Shown: in pieces, positions 44,102-53,580 of the stretch
How the letters are laid out: each line of letters opens with the position of its first letter
Position numbering within the stretch: the stretch's first letter is position 1
Origin: Rhynchopus sp. YZ270_cl-10
Taxonomy: Eukaryota; Euglenozoa; Diplonemea; Diplonemida; Diplonemidae
DNA length: 64,000 bases
Reading direction: 5' to 3'
Assembly (NCBI GenBank): GCA_964035575.1
Contig: OZ037875.1
Span: forward strand, 682,001-746,000
Made by a program: the position numbers and the translations under genes
The notes under the pieces: model-generated
What the model saw: only the letters and a program-made list of their open reading frames with translations
What the model was told of the DNA's origin: nothing
The model's database searches: none

Positions 44102-47100
44102 ATGGGATCCGGAGCGTCGAAGCCTGAAAGGGACGAGATTGCAAAGGGAATTACTGGGAAGGAGAGGCCCGTAGACGCAGTGGACAGCGTGGACGGGAGG
44201 ACAATGCTGCACAGTGCCGTGCTTGCGGGGGACGTGGAGGCAGTGCGGTTTCTTGTGGAGAACGGGGCAGGGAACGTGCGTGACAGGGACGGGAAGGTGC
44301 CGCTGTGGTACGCACTGCAGCACAGGGACGCGGATGTGCGGGGGCGACTTGAGGCGGAGCTGGGGGCGCATGCAGCAGAGATCCTTGTGGAGGTGGAGGA
44401 TGCTGTGCAGGTGTACCTCACTGACGGTGTCGCCACAACAACAACAGGTGTGGCGGTGAAACGGAGTAGTGGAGTTGCAACGACAGCACCTCTTACTGAC
44501 CCTCACATGGACATGGCGAAAGACACGAACACCTCGACTGGAGACAGGCACCTGGGAGAGGATGATCTTGACGGGGACACGGGTGCACTGCGGTACACAG
44601 ACGGGCGCAAGGTGGAGTGGCTGCGGAAAACAGAGGACGACAACAACAAGAACAGCAATGGAGGTCAAGACCTGCTGTGCTGGCTGCGTGGTCTGCCAAG
44701 TGTGGATCCGCCGTTGGGCTACACAGACGAACACGTGCGGCACATGGAGGCGGGGTTCCGTGTGGTGTGCAAGCGTCTGCTGGAGGACATCAGAGGACGG
44801 AGGGAGGCTGCGGGGACACGTGGTGGACACGTGGAGGTGGAGGACTGGATGGCGGCACGCGACCCGTTTGAGCTGCTGCTGTCGGGGTTCCTGTTCACGT
44901 CTGACTGTGTGGAGTATGTGCTGGACAGCGGCGGGGATGTTGTGTGCGACGAAAAGGACGGCACACCGCAGATTGCGAAAGGGCCTGACGGGAAGCTGCG
45001 GTACATCAGACTGACGGAGCGGGCTGTGCTGGACAACCACGGGAGTGCTGCTGATTCACAGTCGCTTGCGTTGTACATGACGATGAACACTGCGATGCGT
45101 GCTGTGGGGCAGCTGGCTGTGGTGAAGGAGTGGAAGGGGTCACCTGAGAAGACAGCACCGAACGTGTTTGAGCTGTCGCCCGCACCCCCGCAGCTGCACG
45201 TGATTGCGACCTTTGCGCCGCTGATCCGTGGTCTGGACCGGCTGATTGGGAGCCGGCGGAAGCAGCTGCGGACTGTGTTCCGCGGGATCAATGTGAACGT
45301 GTCTGCGAAGTACGCACTGAATACGCACATTGTGTGGAACTGCTTCACGTCGACAACACTGAAGCGGGATGTGGCTCGGAGCTTCATGTACGGGAAAGGG
45401 GGCACGTTCTTTGTGGTGGCGGCGAAGGAGGGTGCTGCAGACGTGAAGTTCTCGTCTGTGTATGCTTCGGAGGACGAGCTGCTGTACACAGCGAACATCG
45501 AGTACCGCGTGCAGTGGAAGCTTTCTCCGACGCTGCTGCGGATAATGGGGCTGCGCTTTGACGTGATTGTGATGCAGGAGGTGTGTGCGGGTGTGGGTGA
45601 GGGTGGTAGTGGTCGTGTGGGGGAGACGAGTGCGGCTGAGCAGGTGGGTGCGCTGCAGGAGGTGATGGGACACACAGTCGCGTTCTTCAAAGACTACCTT
45701 GCGCAGTACGTGGAGGGGCGTGTGGGGGACGACACATGTGTGGATGAGTCGGAGACACGTCCGCTGATGGAGGAGGTGCGGAGGTGGCTTCGTGCACGTG
45801 GAGGTGGAGGTGGGAAGCAGATGTCTTCCGTGTGCACACAGGCAGCAGCGGGCACAGAGCGCAAGCCTGATGCGAGAGAAGAAAGACAAGGGACGTGTGG
45901 TGTGCTGTGTGTGATCGGAGAAGGAGGGAGCGGGAAGACGTCTGCCTCGATTGCAATTCTGAGCGACCTTGCAATGTCTGCGAGGAATAACGAAAGCACC
46001 AGCAACGAAGACACAAACAGAAACAGGAACAGAAACAGTGTGGTGAGTGATGTGACTTCGGATGCGGATGCGAAGCCGTACTTCCCTGTGTTTGTGGCAC
46101 TGCCGACTGTGAAGCAGCACCTGCTTGAAAAGGGAGGGCTGGACAGGTTTGTGCTGGAGTCGTTTGCGCTGCGCGAGGCGGACCGTGTGTTCCTTGCGGA
46201 GACGTACGAGGTGGTGCTGGTGCTGGACTCGCTGGACGAGGTGGGGCTGACGCAGGAGGATGTGGGTGCTGTGGTGGCTGAGGGTGGCCTTCTGTGCCGC
46301 CACCCGTGGGTGGAGGCACACTGCAGCGTTGTTGTGACTGTGCGTGGTGAGTACCTGAAGGGTGTGGCCACGTCTCCGTCTGGTGTGTGTGGGGCTGGTG
46401 TGCGTGCTCTGTACATGCAGCCGTTTACAGAGGTGGATGCGAGAACGTACATCAAGCGTGCAAACACAGCCTGGGAGAAGGAACACAAAGAGGAGAAGGA
46501 GAAGGAGAAGGATGGGAAGTCAGCCCACAAGGAAGAGCGCACAGTCTTCGTGCGTGAGGAGGACGTTGAGGGACTTGTGCTGCTGCGGAACCCGTTTGTG
46601 CTGCACATGGCGTGCCACGCGCAGTGCAGCGGGAAGGCTTCTGAGGAGGTGATCTACGAGACCTACCTGGAGACGTGGACGAAGAAGGAGATGGCGTCTG
46701 GTGGAGTTGCTGTTGCTGTTTCGGATGTGTCTTTGGAGGATGTGGTGCGTGCAGGGGAGCTTGTTGCGTGCAGGATGCTGGAGACAAACGAGTGGAAGGG
46801 GACTGTGGGTGTGGCGTCGGAGGTTCTTGTATCGCAGCACGGTGTGTGTGAGGCTGTGCGGGATGCGTGCTTCCGCTGCCTGCCGTTCCGGATTGAGGAC
46901 TTTGGGGAGGAGCGGAGTGCGTTCACGTTCCGGCACAAGTCGCTTGGGGAGCACCTTGCAGCCCGGCGGCTTGCACGTGATCCAGCAGGGACACTGGGGA
47001 TGGTGCAGCGGAGCTTCAGCAAGGATTCGCAGCGTGTGCTTGGGTTCTTTGCGGCGCTGGTGTGTGGAGACAGTGTGTTGTACGAACGTGCCTGCACAGA

Positions 47101-49324
47101 ACTGCTTGCGGCTGTGAAGGCGACACGCGGCAGTGCAGGTGTCGGTGGGGAGGGTGCTGTGACAGCAGGGTCGAATGCAGCAGCACTGCTGGCACGTGCA
47201 CGCATCCCTGTGAGTGGGGTGGACCTGAGCGAGATCCATGTGTCGAACTGCGACCTGCGCGGGTCTCTGTTTGTGGAGACGGTGCTGACGGGCGCTTCCT
47301 TCTCGAACTGCTGGCTGGAGCACACTGAGTTCAACACCTGCGACATAGGTGGCACGATGCTGCCTGACTGCTCCCTTGGCACACCACTTCCCGTACTGAA
47401 GCATCAAGCCAGTGATGTGGCAGTGACACCTGATTGCAGTCAGATGGTAACAGCTGGCGCAGGCGGCAGAGTACATGTGTGGAGCATGTCTTCTGGGGAA
47501 GAAGTGATGGTCTTGGAAGGGCATTCGGAGCACGTCTATGGAGTGGCAGTAACACCTGACGGAACCCGTGTAGTTTCGTGCTCCGAGGACGAAACTGTGC
47601 GTGTGTGGGATATGCACACTGGGGAGGCAGTGTTCGTCTTGGAAGGACACGGATCAATGCTGTGCGCTGTGGCAGTCACTCCCGACAGTTCTAAAGTTGT
47701 TTCAATTTCTCGTGCAGACGGCATCCGTGTGTGGGATCTCTCGACGGGGATGGAAGTGCTGACAATGGAATGGCCTTGGATTCGCAGCATGGTTATTACG
47801 AAGGATGGAAGTCAAATAGTGACATGCTCTATGATGGATGAGCTGTGTGTATGGGATCTGGTCACGGGGAAGCAGGAGATGCAGTGGCCTTGTTGTGTGG
47901 AGTCTTCGCATGCATTGGCAGTCACTCCCGATGGATGCCATGTTGTTTCGTGCTTTAAGGGCGCACATCTTTGGAACCTCTCCACTGGGGCAGAGGTGAT
48001 GGTGTTCCATGCCGACGCTAATTTGACAGCAGTGGCAGTCACTCCCGATGGATGTCACGTGGTTGCTGGATCGGCAGAGAGCGGCAATGTGTATGTTTGG
48101 AGCATTTCGACTGGGAAGGAGGTGACGGTGTTGCAAGGGCATACTGATGAGGTACATACAGTCGCAGTGTCACCAGATGGATGCCACGTGGTTTCATGCT
48201 CCAACGACAGTACTGTTCGAGTGTGGAACATCACGACCGGGAAGGAGACACCAGGTTTCGAAGGACTCTCAGGCCGGTCTGTGGCAGTGGCCCCTGATGG
48301 ATCTATCATTTTGTACAGTGGCAAGAGGAGTTCCATCTGGGACACATCCACCGGCAGGCAGACACAGGTTGAAGCAGGGATATCTACAAGTAATGTTGGT
48401 GCGGCTGTGTCCCCAGATGGATCTCATGTAGTTTATTACTCTTGCGGCGGCGCTGTCGAAAGGAGAGCGTGTGTGTGGGACGTTGCGAAGGGGAAAGTGC
48501 AGCCTTTGTGCACAGATTCCAGTGAGTTTGCGGTGTTCTTGAAACAGTGTGGAGCAGAGTCTGGTACACTTGAGTCACTGGTAGTGTCTCCCGATGCATC
48601 TCACGTGGCGACCCAGTCTTCACAGTCTTCACAGTCTTCACAGCCTTCAGAGGAGAAAAACACTCGCTGTACGTATGTGTGGAGCATGCCGACTGGGAAG
48701 AAGGTGTCAGAATATGCAGGAACTACTTGGTGTCCCGAACGTGCGGTAGTGACTCCTGATGGAGTGCATGTGGTTTCTTACTTTGGAAGTGATATACACA
48801 TGTGGAAACTGCACACTGGAGAAGAGACGATGGTGTTCAAAGGACATACTGAACATGTGTTCGGCATGACCCTGACTCGCGATGGATCTCGTGTTGTTTC
48901 ATGCTCTGAAGACAAGACTGTGCGTGTGTGGGATGTTGCCAGCGGGAAGCAGGTCTTCACCTTGGAGCATGATCGTACAGTATACGGAGTGGCACCGACA
49001 CCTGATGGAGCTCACGTGATGTCGTTGTGTGACGATTCTATGAGTGTATGGAGCATGACCACTGGTGAGAAGGTGGCAGTGATGACGCCATATTGTCGTT
49101 TGCGCAGCGTTACTGTGAGCCCGGATGGACGCGAAGTGATGTGTGGTTGCTCTGACACGACTGTGCGTGTGTGGACCATCTGCACTGGGGAAGACGGCAC
49201 GATTAATGGGTTGCGGCTGAAGAGAGTGATCGGTGTCCCTCTAACAGTTCCTCGTGCAGTTGGCTGTCGCAATGCTGATGCTGTGGAACCTGAACTTGCG
49301 AGACGGATTCTTTGTCCTGTCTAG
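44102..49324 (+). CDS. NLR-like receptor: myristoyl site - ankyrin - ADP-ribosyltransferase - NACHT - pentapeptide - WD40
   Basis: An intronless frame of 1740 residues. The start M-G-S-G-A-S-K-P is a strong N-myristoylation signal and fixes the start codon. Ankyrin-like repeats occupy about 30-90 (D-G-R-T-M-L-H-S-A-V). A linker of about 100 residues is variable. Residues about 365-495 carry the R-S-E mono-ADP-ribosyltransferase motifs: R394 in V-F-R-G-I-N, F-T-S-T-T at 415-419, and E457-D-E459 in the ARTT-like loop. The NACHT domain has the P-loop G-E-G-G-S-G-K-T at 606-613, Walker B V-V-L-V-L-D-S-L-D-E-V at about 704-714, and a winged-helix end F-R-H-K-S-L-G-E-H-L-A-A near 943-954. Pentapeptide-like repeats span 1037-1092. 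Fourteen WD40 blades (about 1103-1715) could form two seven-blade propellers. The likely logic is a WD40 sensor, a NACHT oligomerisation switch and an ART effector at a membrane, using NAD+. This is inference by analogy with STAND/NLR proteins. Confidence 0.93.
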   Translation: MGSGASKPERDEIAKGITGKERPVDAVDSVDGRTMLHSAVLAGDVEAVRFLVENGAGNVRDRDGKVPLWYALQHRDADVRGRLEAELGAHAAEILVEVEDAVQVYLTDGVATTTTGVAVKRSSGVATTAPLTDPHMDMAKDTNTSTGDRHLGEDDLDGDTGALRYTDGRKVEWLRKTEDDNNKNSNGGQDLLCWLRGLPSVDPPLGYTDEHVRHMEAGFRVVCKRLLEDIRGRREAAGTRGGHVEVEDWMAARDPFELLLSGFLFTSDCVEYVLDSGGDVVCDEKDGTPQIAKGPDGKLRYIRLTERAVLDNHGSAADSQSLALYMTMNTAMRAVGQLAVVKEWKGSPEKTAPNVFELSPAPPQLHVIATFAPLIRGLDRLIGSRRKQLRTVFRGINVNVSAKYALNTHIVWNCFTSTTLKRDVARSFMYGKGGTFFVVAAKEGAADVKFSSVYASEDELLYTANIEYRVQWKLSPTLLRIMGLRFDVIVMQEVCAGVGEGGSGRVGETSAAEQVGALQEVMGHTVAFFKDYLAQYVEGRVGDDTCVDESETRPLMEEVRRWLRARGGGGGKQMSSVCTQAAAGTERKPDAREERQGTCGVLCVIGEGGSGKTSASIAILSDLAMSARNNESTSNEDTNRNRNRNSVVSDVTSDADAKPYFPVFVALPTVKQHLLEKGGLDRFVLESFALREADRVFLAETYEVVLVLDSLDEVGLTQEDVGAVVAEGGLLCRHPWVEAHCSVVVTVRGEYLKGVATSPSGVCGAGVRALYMQPFTEVDARTYIKRANTAWEKEHKEEKEKEKDGKSAHKEERTVFVREEDVEGLVLLRNPFVLHMACHAQCSGKASEEVIYETYLETWTKKEMASGGVAVAVSDVSLEDVVRAGELVACRMLETNEWKGTVGVASEVLVSQHGVCEAVRDACFRCLPFRIEDFGEERSAFTFRHKSLGEHLAARRLARDPAGTLGMVQRSFSKDSQRVLGFFAALVCGDSVLYERACTELLAAVKATRGSAGVGGEGAVTAGSNAAALLARARIPVSGVDLSEIHVSNCDLRGSLFVETVLTGASFSNCWLEHTEFNTCDIGGTMLPDCSLGTPLPVLKHQASDVAVTPDCSQMVTAGAGGRVHVWSMSSGEEVMVLEGHSEHVYGVAVTPDGTRVVSCSEDETVRVWDMHTGEAVFVLEGHGSMLCAVAVTPDSSKVVSISRADGIRVWDLSTGMEVLTMEWPWIRSMVITKDGSQIVTCSMMDELCVWDLVTGKQEMQWPCCVESSHALAVTPDGCHVVSCFKGAHLWNLSTGAEVMVFHADANLTAVAVTPDGCHVVAGSAESGNVYVWSISTGKEVTVLQGHTDEVHTVAVSPDGCHVVSCSNDSTVRVWNITTGKETPGFEGLSGRSVAVAPDGSIILYSGKRSSIWDTSTGRQTQVEAGISTSNVGAAVSPDGSHVVYYSCGGAVERRACVWDVAKGKVQPLCTDSSEFAVFLKQCGAESGTLESLVVSPDASHVATQSSQSSQSSQPSEEKNTRCTYVWSMPTGKKVSEYAGTTWCPERAVVTPDGVHVVSYFGSDIHMWKLHTGEETMVFKGHTEHVFGMTLTRDGSRVVSCSEDKTVRVWDVASGKQVFTLEHDRTVYGVAPTPDGAHVMSLCDDSMSVWSMTTGEKVAVMTPYCRLRSVTVSPDGREVMCGCSDTTVRVWTICTGEDGTINGLRLKRVIGVPLTVPRAVGCRNADAVEPELARRILCPV

Positions 49325-50337
49325 GAGTGAGCGCACTGTTCGTACTTGCTCTTTGTGTTTGCCTCTTTTCCAAGACGAATGCAGTCTGAGTGACGAGCAC
49401 GAATGGTGTTTGCGTTTTGTGGATGTTTACTAACGTACACATCCACAAAACGAACAGAACACATGTGTAATCGCAACACATCTTGGAAAAGACGTGCGGA
49501 TATGAACAGACAGCACACTTAGTGCACTGCCAGTGTACAGTGTAACCCCTTGACAAGCCGCTCTTCTGTCTTCGCACAACGCACCATGCATGCATGGTGC
49601 TTTGACCACTTGGTTTTTGGAGTGTCACACACCGCCACTTCCGCGGCAGGACTCTCTCCCGTCTTTTACTCAACAACAAAAACGTTTTTATTTTGGTTTG
49701 TAAATTGTATCTCGGAACCTATTCCTTATGACTTTTCACACATACACACTCTGACCTCTGACATGAATGCATCCACCATATGGTGGAGGCATACGTGGAA
49801 CATGTACCACATGTAACCGATTTTCACATGTCATACATATTGCACGTATTTTCACATGCAATGCAAGTTACCACACCGCCGTGTGTACGTATAATACGTA
49901 TTTGTCACCCCCTCGCTCCCTCTACACATCGCCACCAGCAACCTAGGCGTGAGAGCGGCACATCCGCACCACCACCACCACCAGCACCACCACCAGCACC
50001 ACCACCAGCACGCCGTGTGTCGTCGCCTAAGGCTGCACCTGCAAAGCGGAGGTCGTTTCTTGTGTCGCCCACGCATATAGAGGGAACAGACGTCCCGGCC
50101 ACATTCCCCACCCCCACCCGCACCCCCCTACAGAGTTGGCACAGCCCCCCTCCCTTAACCTAACCACCCCCTCTCTCTTTCCCTAAATTTCGTGCTTCAC
50201 ACTTTGGTAACTATTTTCTCCCCTCTCTCTCTCTCTCTCTTCTCATGTGATTACTTCGAGAGTTTTTTTTTTTTTTGCGATATTCCACATTATCGCATCC
50301 ATTTTTTTGTGACATTTCCTTCTTTTGATTTTCTCTT
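49325..50337. other. intergenic, 1 kb
   Basis: It starts with the imperfect hairpin at 49367-49492 (separate entry). A CACCACCAC/CAGCACCAC microsatellite is at 49968-50012 and TACGTATAATACGTA at about 49887. A Pro-rich ORF (49780-50163) is a microsatellite product with no family match and is not called. CT and T runs precede the next gene. Confidence 0.5.
49367..49492 (+). terminator. imperfect long hairpin after the NACHT gene
   Basis: The left arm starts CTTTTCCAAGACGAATGC and ends GTTTTGTGGATGTTTAC. The right arm is its approximate inverse, starting GTACACATCCACAAAAC and ending CATCTTGGAAAAG. The outer 12 bp and inner 17 bp pair almost perfectly, with looser pairing between. It begins 43 bp after the stop codon, so it is probably in the 3' UTR. 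It could affect 3'-end formation or stability, or be a small inverted-repeat element. Confidence 0.55.
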
Positions 50338-51855
50338 ATGTCAGCACACCGACGCTGTGTAGCATGGTTCGTAGTGTGTTTATTGTTGACACCATTGGGA
50401 CTGCGTATTGCTGATATTGTTGGAGGGGATCTTGTACAACATGCGATGCTGCCTTCACCGCTTACTGTACTGCCAGCATTTACCTCATCTCCACCTCGAC
50501 CTCACATTGTCACTGAGAAAAATGACATTGGAGTTTGGCATGTCTGTCCAACATGCAGAAAGGACGCTACAAAGGACGTTCTTATTGTAATCGGAGGGGT
50601 GGTAGGGGTCGATGAAACGGTGGATGTGCTTTTGGGAGAGGGCTTTACTGTATGGCAACCTCGAGTTGTTTGTAACAACACCGGCCGCATGCAGCGGAAT
50701 TGCAAAGAGAACTGGGGGTACCTCCATTACATCAGTGATACCACCGAACCTCGAAAGCCCCGACGGCGTGCCACCGCATTCCTCCATGGGCATCTTCGGG
50801 TGAACAAAACCGCGCCAGGAGTGTTGATTCATCAAAGAGGGGATTTAATTACAACCATTTTAAGTATTGCAAAGTGTGCAATCGATCAAAACAAATATAT
50901 TTCATTCGATGAAGTGCATTTCAAAAGGTATTGGGAGGATATGACGCCGAATGCAGTCACCTTATGGAATAATTTAGTAAAAGCGCGGCCGATAAATGCG
51001 ACAAAATTGATGCATTATTGTTGTGGGCAGTTTGTTGTGCCAGAGAGCCTGATAGATGCGGAGATCGAAGGGGTGGCGGGGGTATTGAAAGAGTATATGG
51101 TGCAAAGTGTCGAAAGCGATTCCTGGTTTTTTGAGTTTACGTATCATATTTTGTTTCGAGAGGCTCCGATTATTGCAGGGTTTTCGCAGCCACAGTGTCC
51201 TTCAGAGGTGCATGAAAATCACTCAAAATTCAGTCATTTCATTCAAGGTGCAACCCAAAACCTTGTCGTTCTCGGCAGCCGACGGTATTCCACCAAACTT
51301 CTCTCAGAAATCGTTGATTTAGGTCATTCAGTATTTTACCCTCGACAGACCTCCCGCCCGCTATGCATTGGTGATACCCCCGAAGGGAGCGAGTATGCAG
51401 TACACTGTGACAGTGCGGAAAGAGGCTATCTGCAGTTTTTGATGGAGAAGGAGGTGCCGAAGTTGATTTCAAAAATAGTTTTTATAGATGGAAGGGGGGC
51501 TGTAACAGGGAGGAATGTGACGGAGATGTTTGAGGCATTGGGGGAGAAGAGATTTGTTGCGTTTCCCGAAGCAAACCATCTTGCCTCCATTCAGCGGCGT
51601 GCAGTAGAGGCAGACCTTAGAAAACGATTTAAACCACATTTCTCAAAATTCCAGGCCCGTTCCGAGCTTGAAAGCTTCACAGACTTTGCCCTACCTACCA
51701 CCACTCTCCACACACTGCACGAACCTCTCCTAGACGCAGCGTTCTTATACCACGACCAGGCCATGGGTGATCCAACCATCCATCAATACTTCTGGCGTTT
51801 CCTCTTCGAAGGGCCTCCACTTCATATGATGACAAAGCAGAGAAGGCGGAGGTGA
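50338..51855 (+). CDS. type II membrane protein with two DUF3431-like domains
   Basis: A 505-residue intronless frame. Residues 1-6 are basic and 7-27 hydrophobic (C-V-A-W-F-V-V-C-L-L-L), a signal anchor, so most of the protein would be lumenal. The first domain (about 78-280) shows the DUF3431 pattern: N-W-G-Y-L-H-Y-I-S, T-A-F-L-H-G-H, then C-C-G-Q-F-V-V-P and F-T-Y-H-I-L-F. The second half (about 307-495) repeats the layout: V-V-L-G-S-R-R-Y-S-T, R-G-Y-L-Q-F-L, I-V-F-I-D-G-R-G and Y-F-W-R-F-L-F-E-G. This suggests an internal duplication, with the second copy more diverged. DUF3431 proteins are thought to resemble Golgi glycosyltransferases; no activity can be claimed. Several N-x-T/S sites fit a secretory-pathway protein. 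Codon use changes towards AT in the middle of the gene. Confidence 0.7.
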   Translation: MSAHRRCVAWFVVCLLLTPLGLRIADIVGGDLVQHAMLPSPLTVLPAFTSSPPRPHIVTEKNDIGVWHVCPTCRKDATKDVLIVIGGVVGVDETVDVLLGEGFTVWQPRVVCNNTGRMQRNCKENWGYLHYISDTTEPRKPRRRATAFLHGHLRVNKTAPGVLIHQRGDLITTILSIAKCAIDQNKYISFDEVHFKRYWEDMTPNAVTLWNNLVKARPINATKLMHYCCGQFVVPESLIDAEIEGVAGVLKEYMVQSVESDSWFFEFTYHILFREAPIIAGFSQPQCPSEVHENHSKFSHFIQGATQNLVVLGSRRYSTKLLSEIVDLGHSVFYPRQTSRPLCIGDTPEGSEYAVHCDSAERGYLQFLMEKEVPKLISKIVFIDGRGAVTGRNVTEMFEALGEKRFVAFPEANHLASIQRRAVEADLRKRFKPHFSKFQARSELESFTDFALPTTTLHTLHEPLLDAAFLYHDQAMGDPTIHQYFWRFLFEGPPLHMMTKQRRRR

Positions 51856-52643
51856 TTGTTTTGAAATCCATTATGGCCCAATTTATGGGAAAAAAGCATG
51901 CAAAACATTGTTTTGTTTCCTTTTGCATCTTCTGTTGGTCGCAGGGTATTTTTGTGCTTTCATCCGGCTGGCATCGTGGGTCAGCGGGAGATGCCTGTAT
52001 TAATAATACCTTTGTTTTTAACCTAACCTTTTAAGGCAGGAACAATCAGCCTATTGTAGACCCCCCTCCACCCTTTCCCCTTTTTTGTTTTGACACATTA
52101 ATTTGTCAAGTCTGTTGTTCTCCAGTTTTCGTTTGATCCACATCGCCGTGGCAGTTTCGGGTGAGATGTCGGGGCGAAGTTCCCTTATCCGATCGGCAAA
52201 ACAGCTGGCCCGACGCAGGACCGACTCCACGCTGTCCTGTGATCCGACCCCCTTGTGCAGGAAACTGAGGGTGCGGTTCAGTAACGGCTGGACCTCTTCG
52301 CATGTCAGGTGGTCCTGTTTGTGTATCCGGTGATACTCTTGGGACAGGTGAGGATATAACGGGAATATCGGGGCAGAAGGTGGAAAGCGAGAAGTCGACT
52401 CGGGGTTCTTGTTTTGTGTCATTTGTTGAGTAGTGGCTACCGCTGGAGACAGTGTCTTTGTTCCGGCATTCTTGCGAGGTTGAAGTGGCAATGAATTTCC
52501 CTCTTATCTGAAGCGTCTTTTCGGTCTCGATGCGTTCCCACTTTTTTTTTTCCCTCTGAGAAACTTCTATCCTGTTCAAGCAAAAATGTATGACAGATAG
52601 TCCATTTTTTGCAATTCAGAGCTTTGAACCCTCAGGCAGTGTT
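51856..52643. other. intergenic and possible minus-strand gene
   Basis: The first 200 bp are AT-rich with a segment (GGTCGCAGGGTATTTTTGTG, 51932-51998) related to 43145-43200. The rest is covered by a possible minus-strand gene (next entry). The hAT insertion site begins at 52644. Confidence 0.5.
52051..52491 (-). CDS. hypothetical small helical protein
   Basis: A 146-codon frame on the minus strand. The first 50 residues are low-complexity (Thr, Gln, Pro). Residues about 52-135 look like a helical domain: L-T-C-E-E-V-Q-P-L-L-N-R-T-L, then R-I-R-E-L-R-P-D-I-S-P-E-T-A, then K-R-K-L-E-N-N-R-L-D-K-L. The order 'helix with N-x-T-L, then L-x-P-x-x-P-E-T-A' has a faint likeness to Rpb4/RPC9-type RNA polymerase subunits, which is not strong enough to name it. 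A longer frame in another phase (up to 52579) adds a possible upstream exon, so the 5' end is open. It could also be a transposon remnant, since a hAT element lies beside its 5' side. Confidence 0.4.
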   Translation of the reverse strand: MPLQPRKNAGTKTLSPAVATTQQMTQNKNPESTSRFPPSAPIFPLYPHLSQEYHRIHKQDHLTCEEVQPLLNRTLSFLHKGVGSQDSVESVLRRASCFADRIRELRPDISPETATAMWIKRKLENNRLDKLMCQNKKGERVEGGLQ

Positions 52644-52858
52644 GTTGTGATCAGGGCATATCCTAAATATGAGGTGTGAGCGGCCAAATTTGCCAAAAGG
52701 GTGCAAAAAAAAGGGGCGGATTTTTTTTTGATTTTTTTTCCAGGTTTCATCATTGGTGACGCTTTTAAACATCGGCATTTGCATTTCCGGAATCCGTCCG
52801 GCCAGTGGTGGGGTCAATTTGCCGAAATGGACAAGTTCTCGTTTTTGGTCAATTTCCG

Positions 52859-53113
52859 CACAGTACACAGTACACAGTACACAGTACACAGTACACAGTA
52901 CACAGTACACAGTACACAGTACACAGTACACAGTACACAGTACACAGTACACAGTACACAGTACACAGTACACAGTACACAGTACACAGTACACAGTACA
53001 CAGTACACAGTACACAGTACACAGTACACAGTACACAGTACACAGTACACAGTACACAGTACACAGTACACAGTACACAGTACACAGTACACAGTACACA
53101 GTACACAGTACAC
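52859..53113 (-). repeat. heptamer array, inverse of (GTGTACT)n, about 36 copies
   Basis: A perfect tandem of CACAGTA, which is GTGTACT read on the minus strand, matching the first domain of the 37.9-kb array. Two more copies stand alone at 53584-53600 on the other side of the satellite unit, so the unit is bracketed by the heptamer. Confidence 0.98.
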
Positions 53114-53139
53114 ACGGGGTCCACCAATCGTTTGGATTG

Positions 53140-53580
53140 TCGACATTTCGCAGAGTCACCAAAGTGTAAGATTTTTTCGGCATTGGAAAGATTGGGTCAT
53201 TTCTGAGAACTTCAATAAATCAGATCTCTGAGAGATTTGTTTTTAATTCCCATTTTCATGTCGGGAGTTTACGTGGAAACGCCTTTGAAACCGTGCGTTC
53301 TTTAAGGATTCTATAGGCAAAACAGGCGTTTTGCACCAAAAACCACAAATTTCAACACAAAACCCGGTTTTTTGGCCCAGACCCGTGTATCTGGCGCCGA
53401 AAACACGCTTGCGCGTTATCAGAACCCTTCGTGGGCCACACACGGTCGCGCACACGTGCCCTTTGCCTTGTCACACAACCCACGTTTTCACACCCAAAAA
53501 CGACAAAGCCGTTTGTGGGCAAAAACCACTCAAAAACCCACACACAGGGGTTTGCGAGTGTTAAGGATTAGCAAACCCAA
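53140..53580 (-). repeat. diverged satellite unit (A-like) inside the hAT element
   Basis: Read on the minus strand it starts GTTTGCTAATCCTTAACACT (type A start). It has a private 5' half, then CAAAACGCCTGTTTTGCCTA, ATCCTTAAAGAACGCACGGT, AATCTCTCAGAGATCTGATT and GCCGAAAAAATCTTACACTT in the same order as the units at 4-16 kb. Divergence is clearly higher than among those units, and the 5' half defines a third type. Confidence 0.88.

Noticed and set aside
49780-50163. 127-codon Pro-rich ORF before the DUF3431-like gene
   Set aside because: Driven by a CACCACCAC microsatellite, with no conserved domain and no clear start or splice support.
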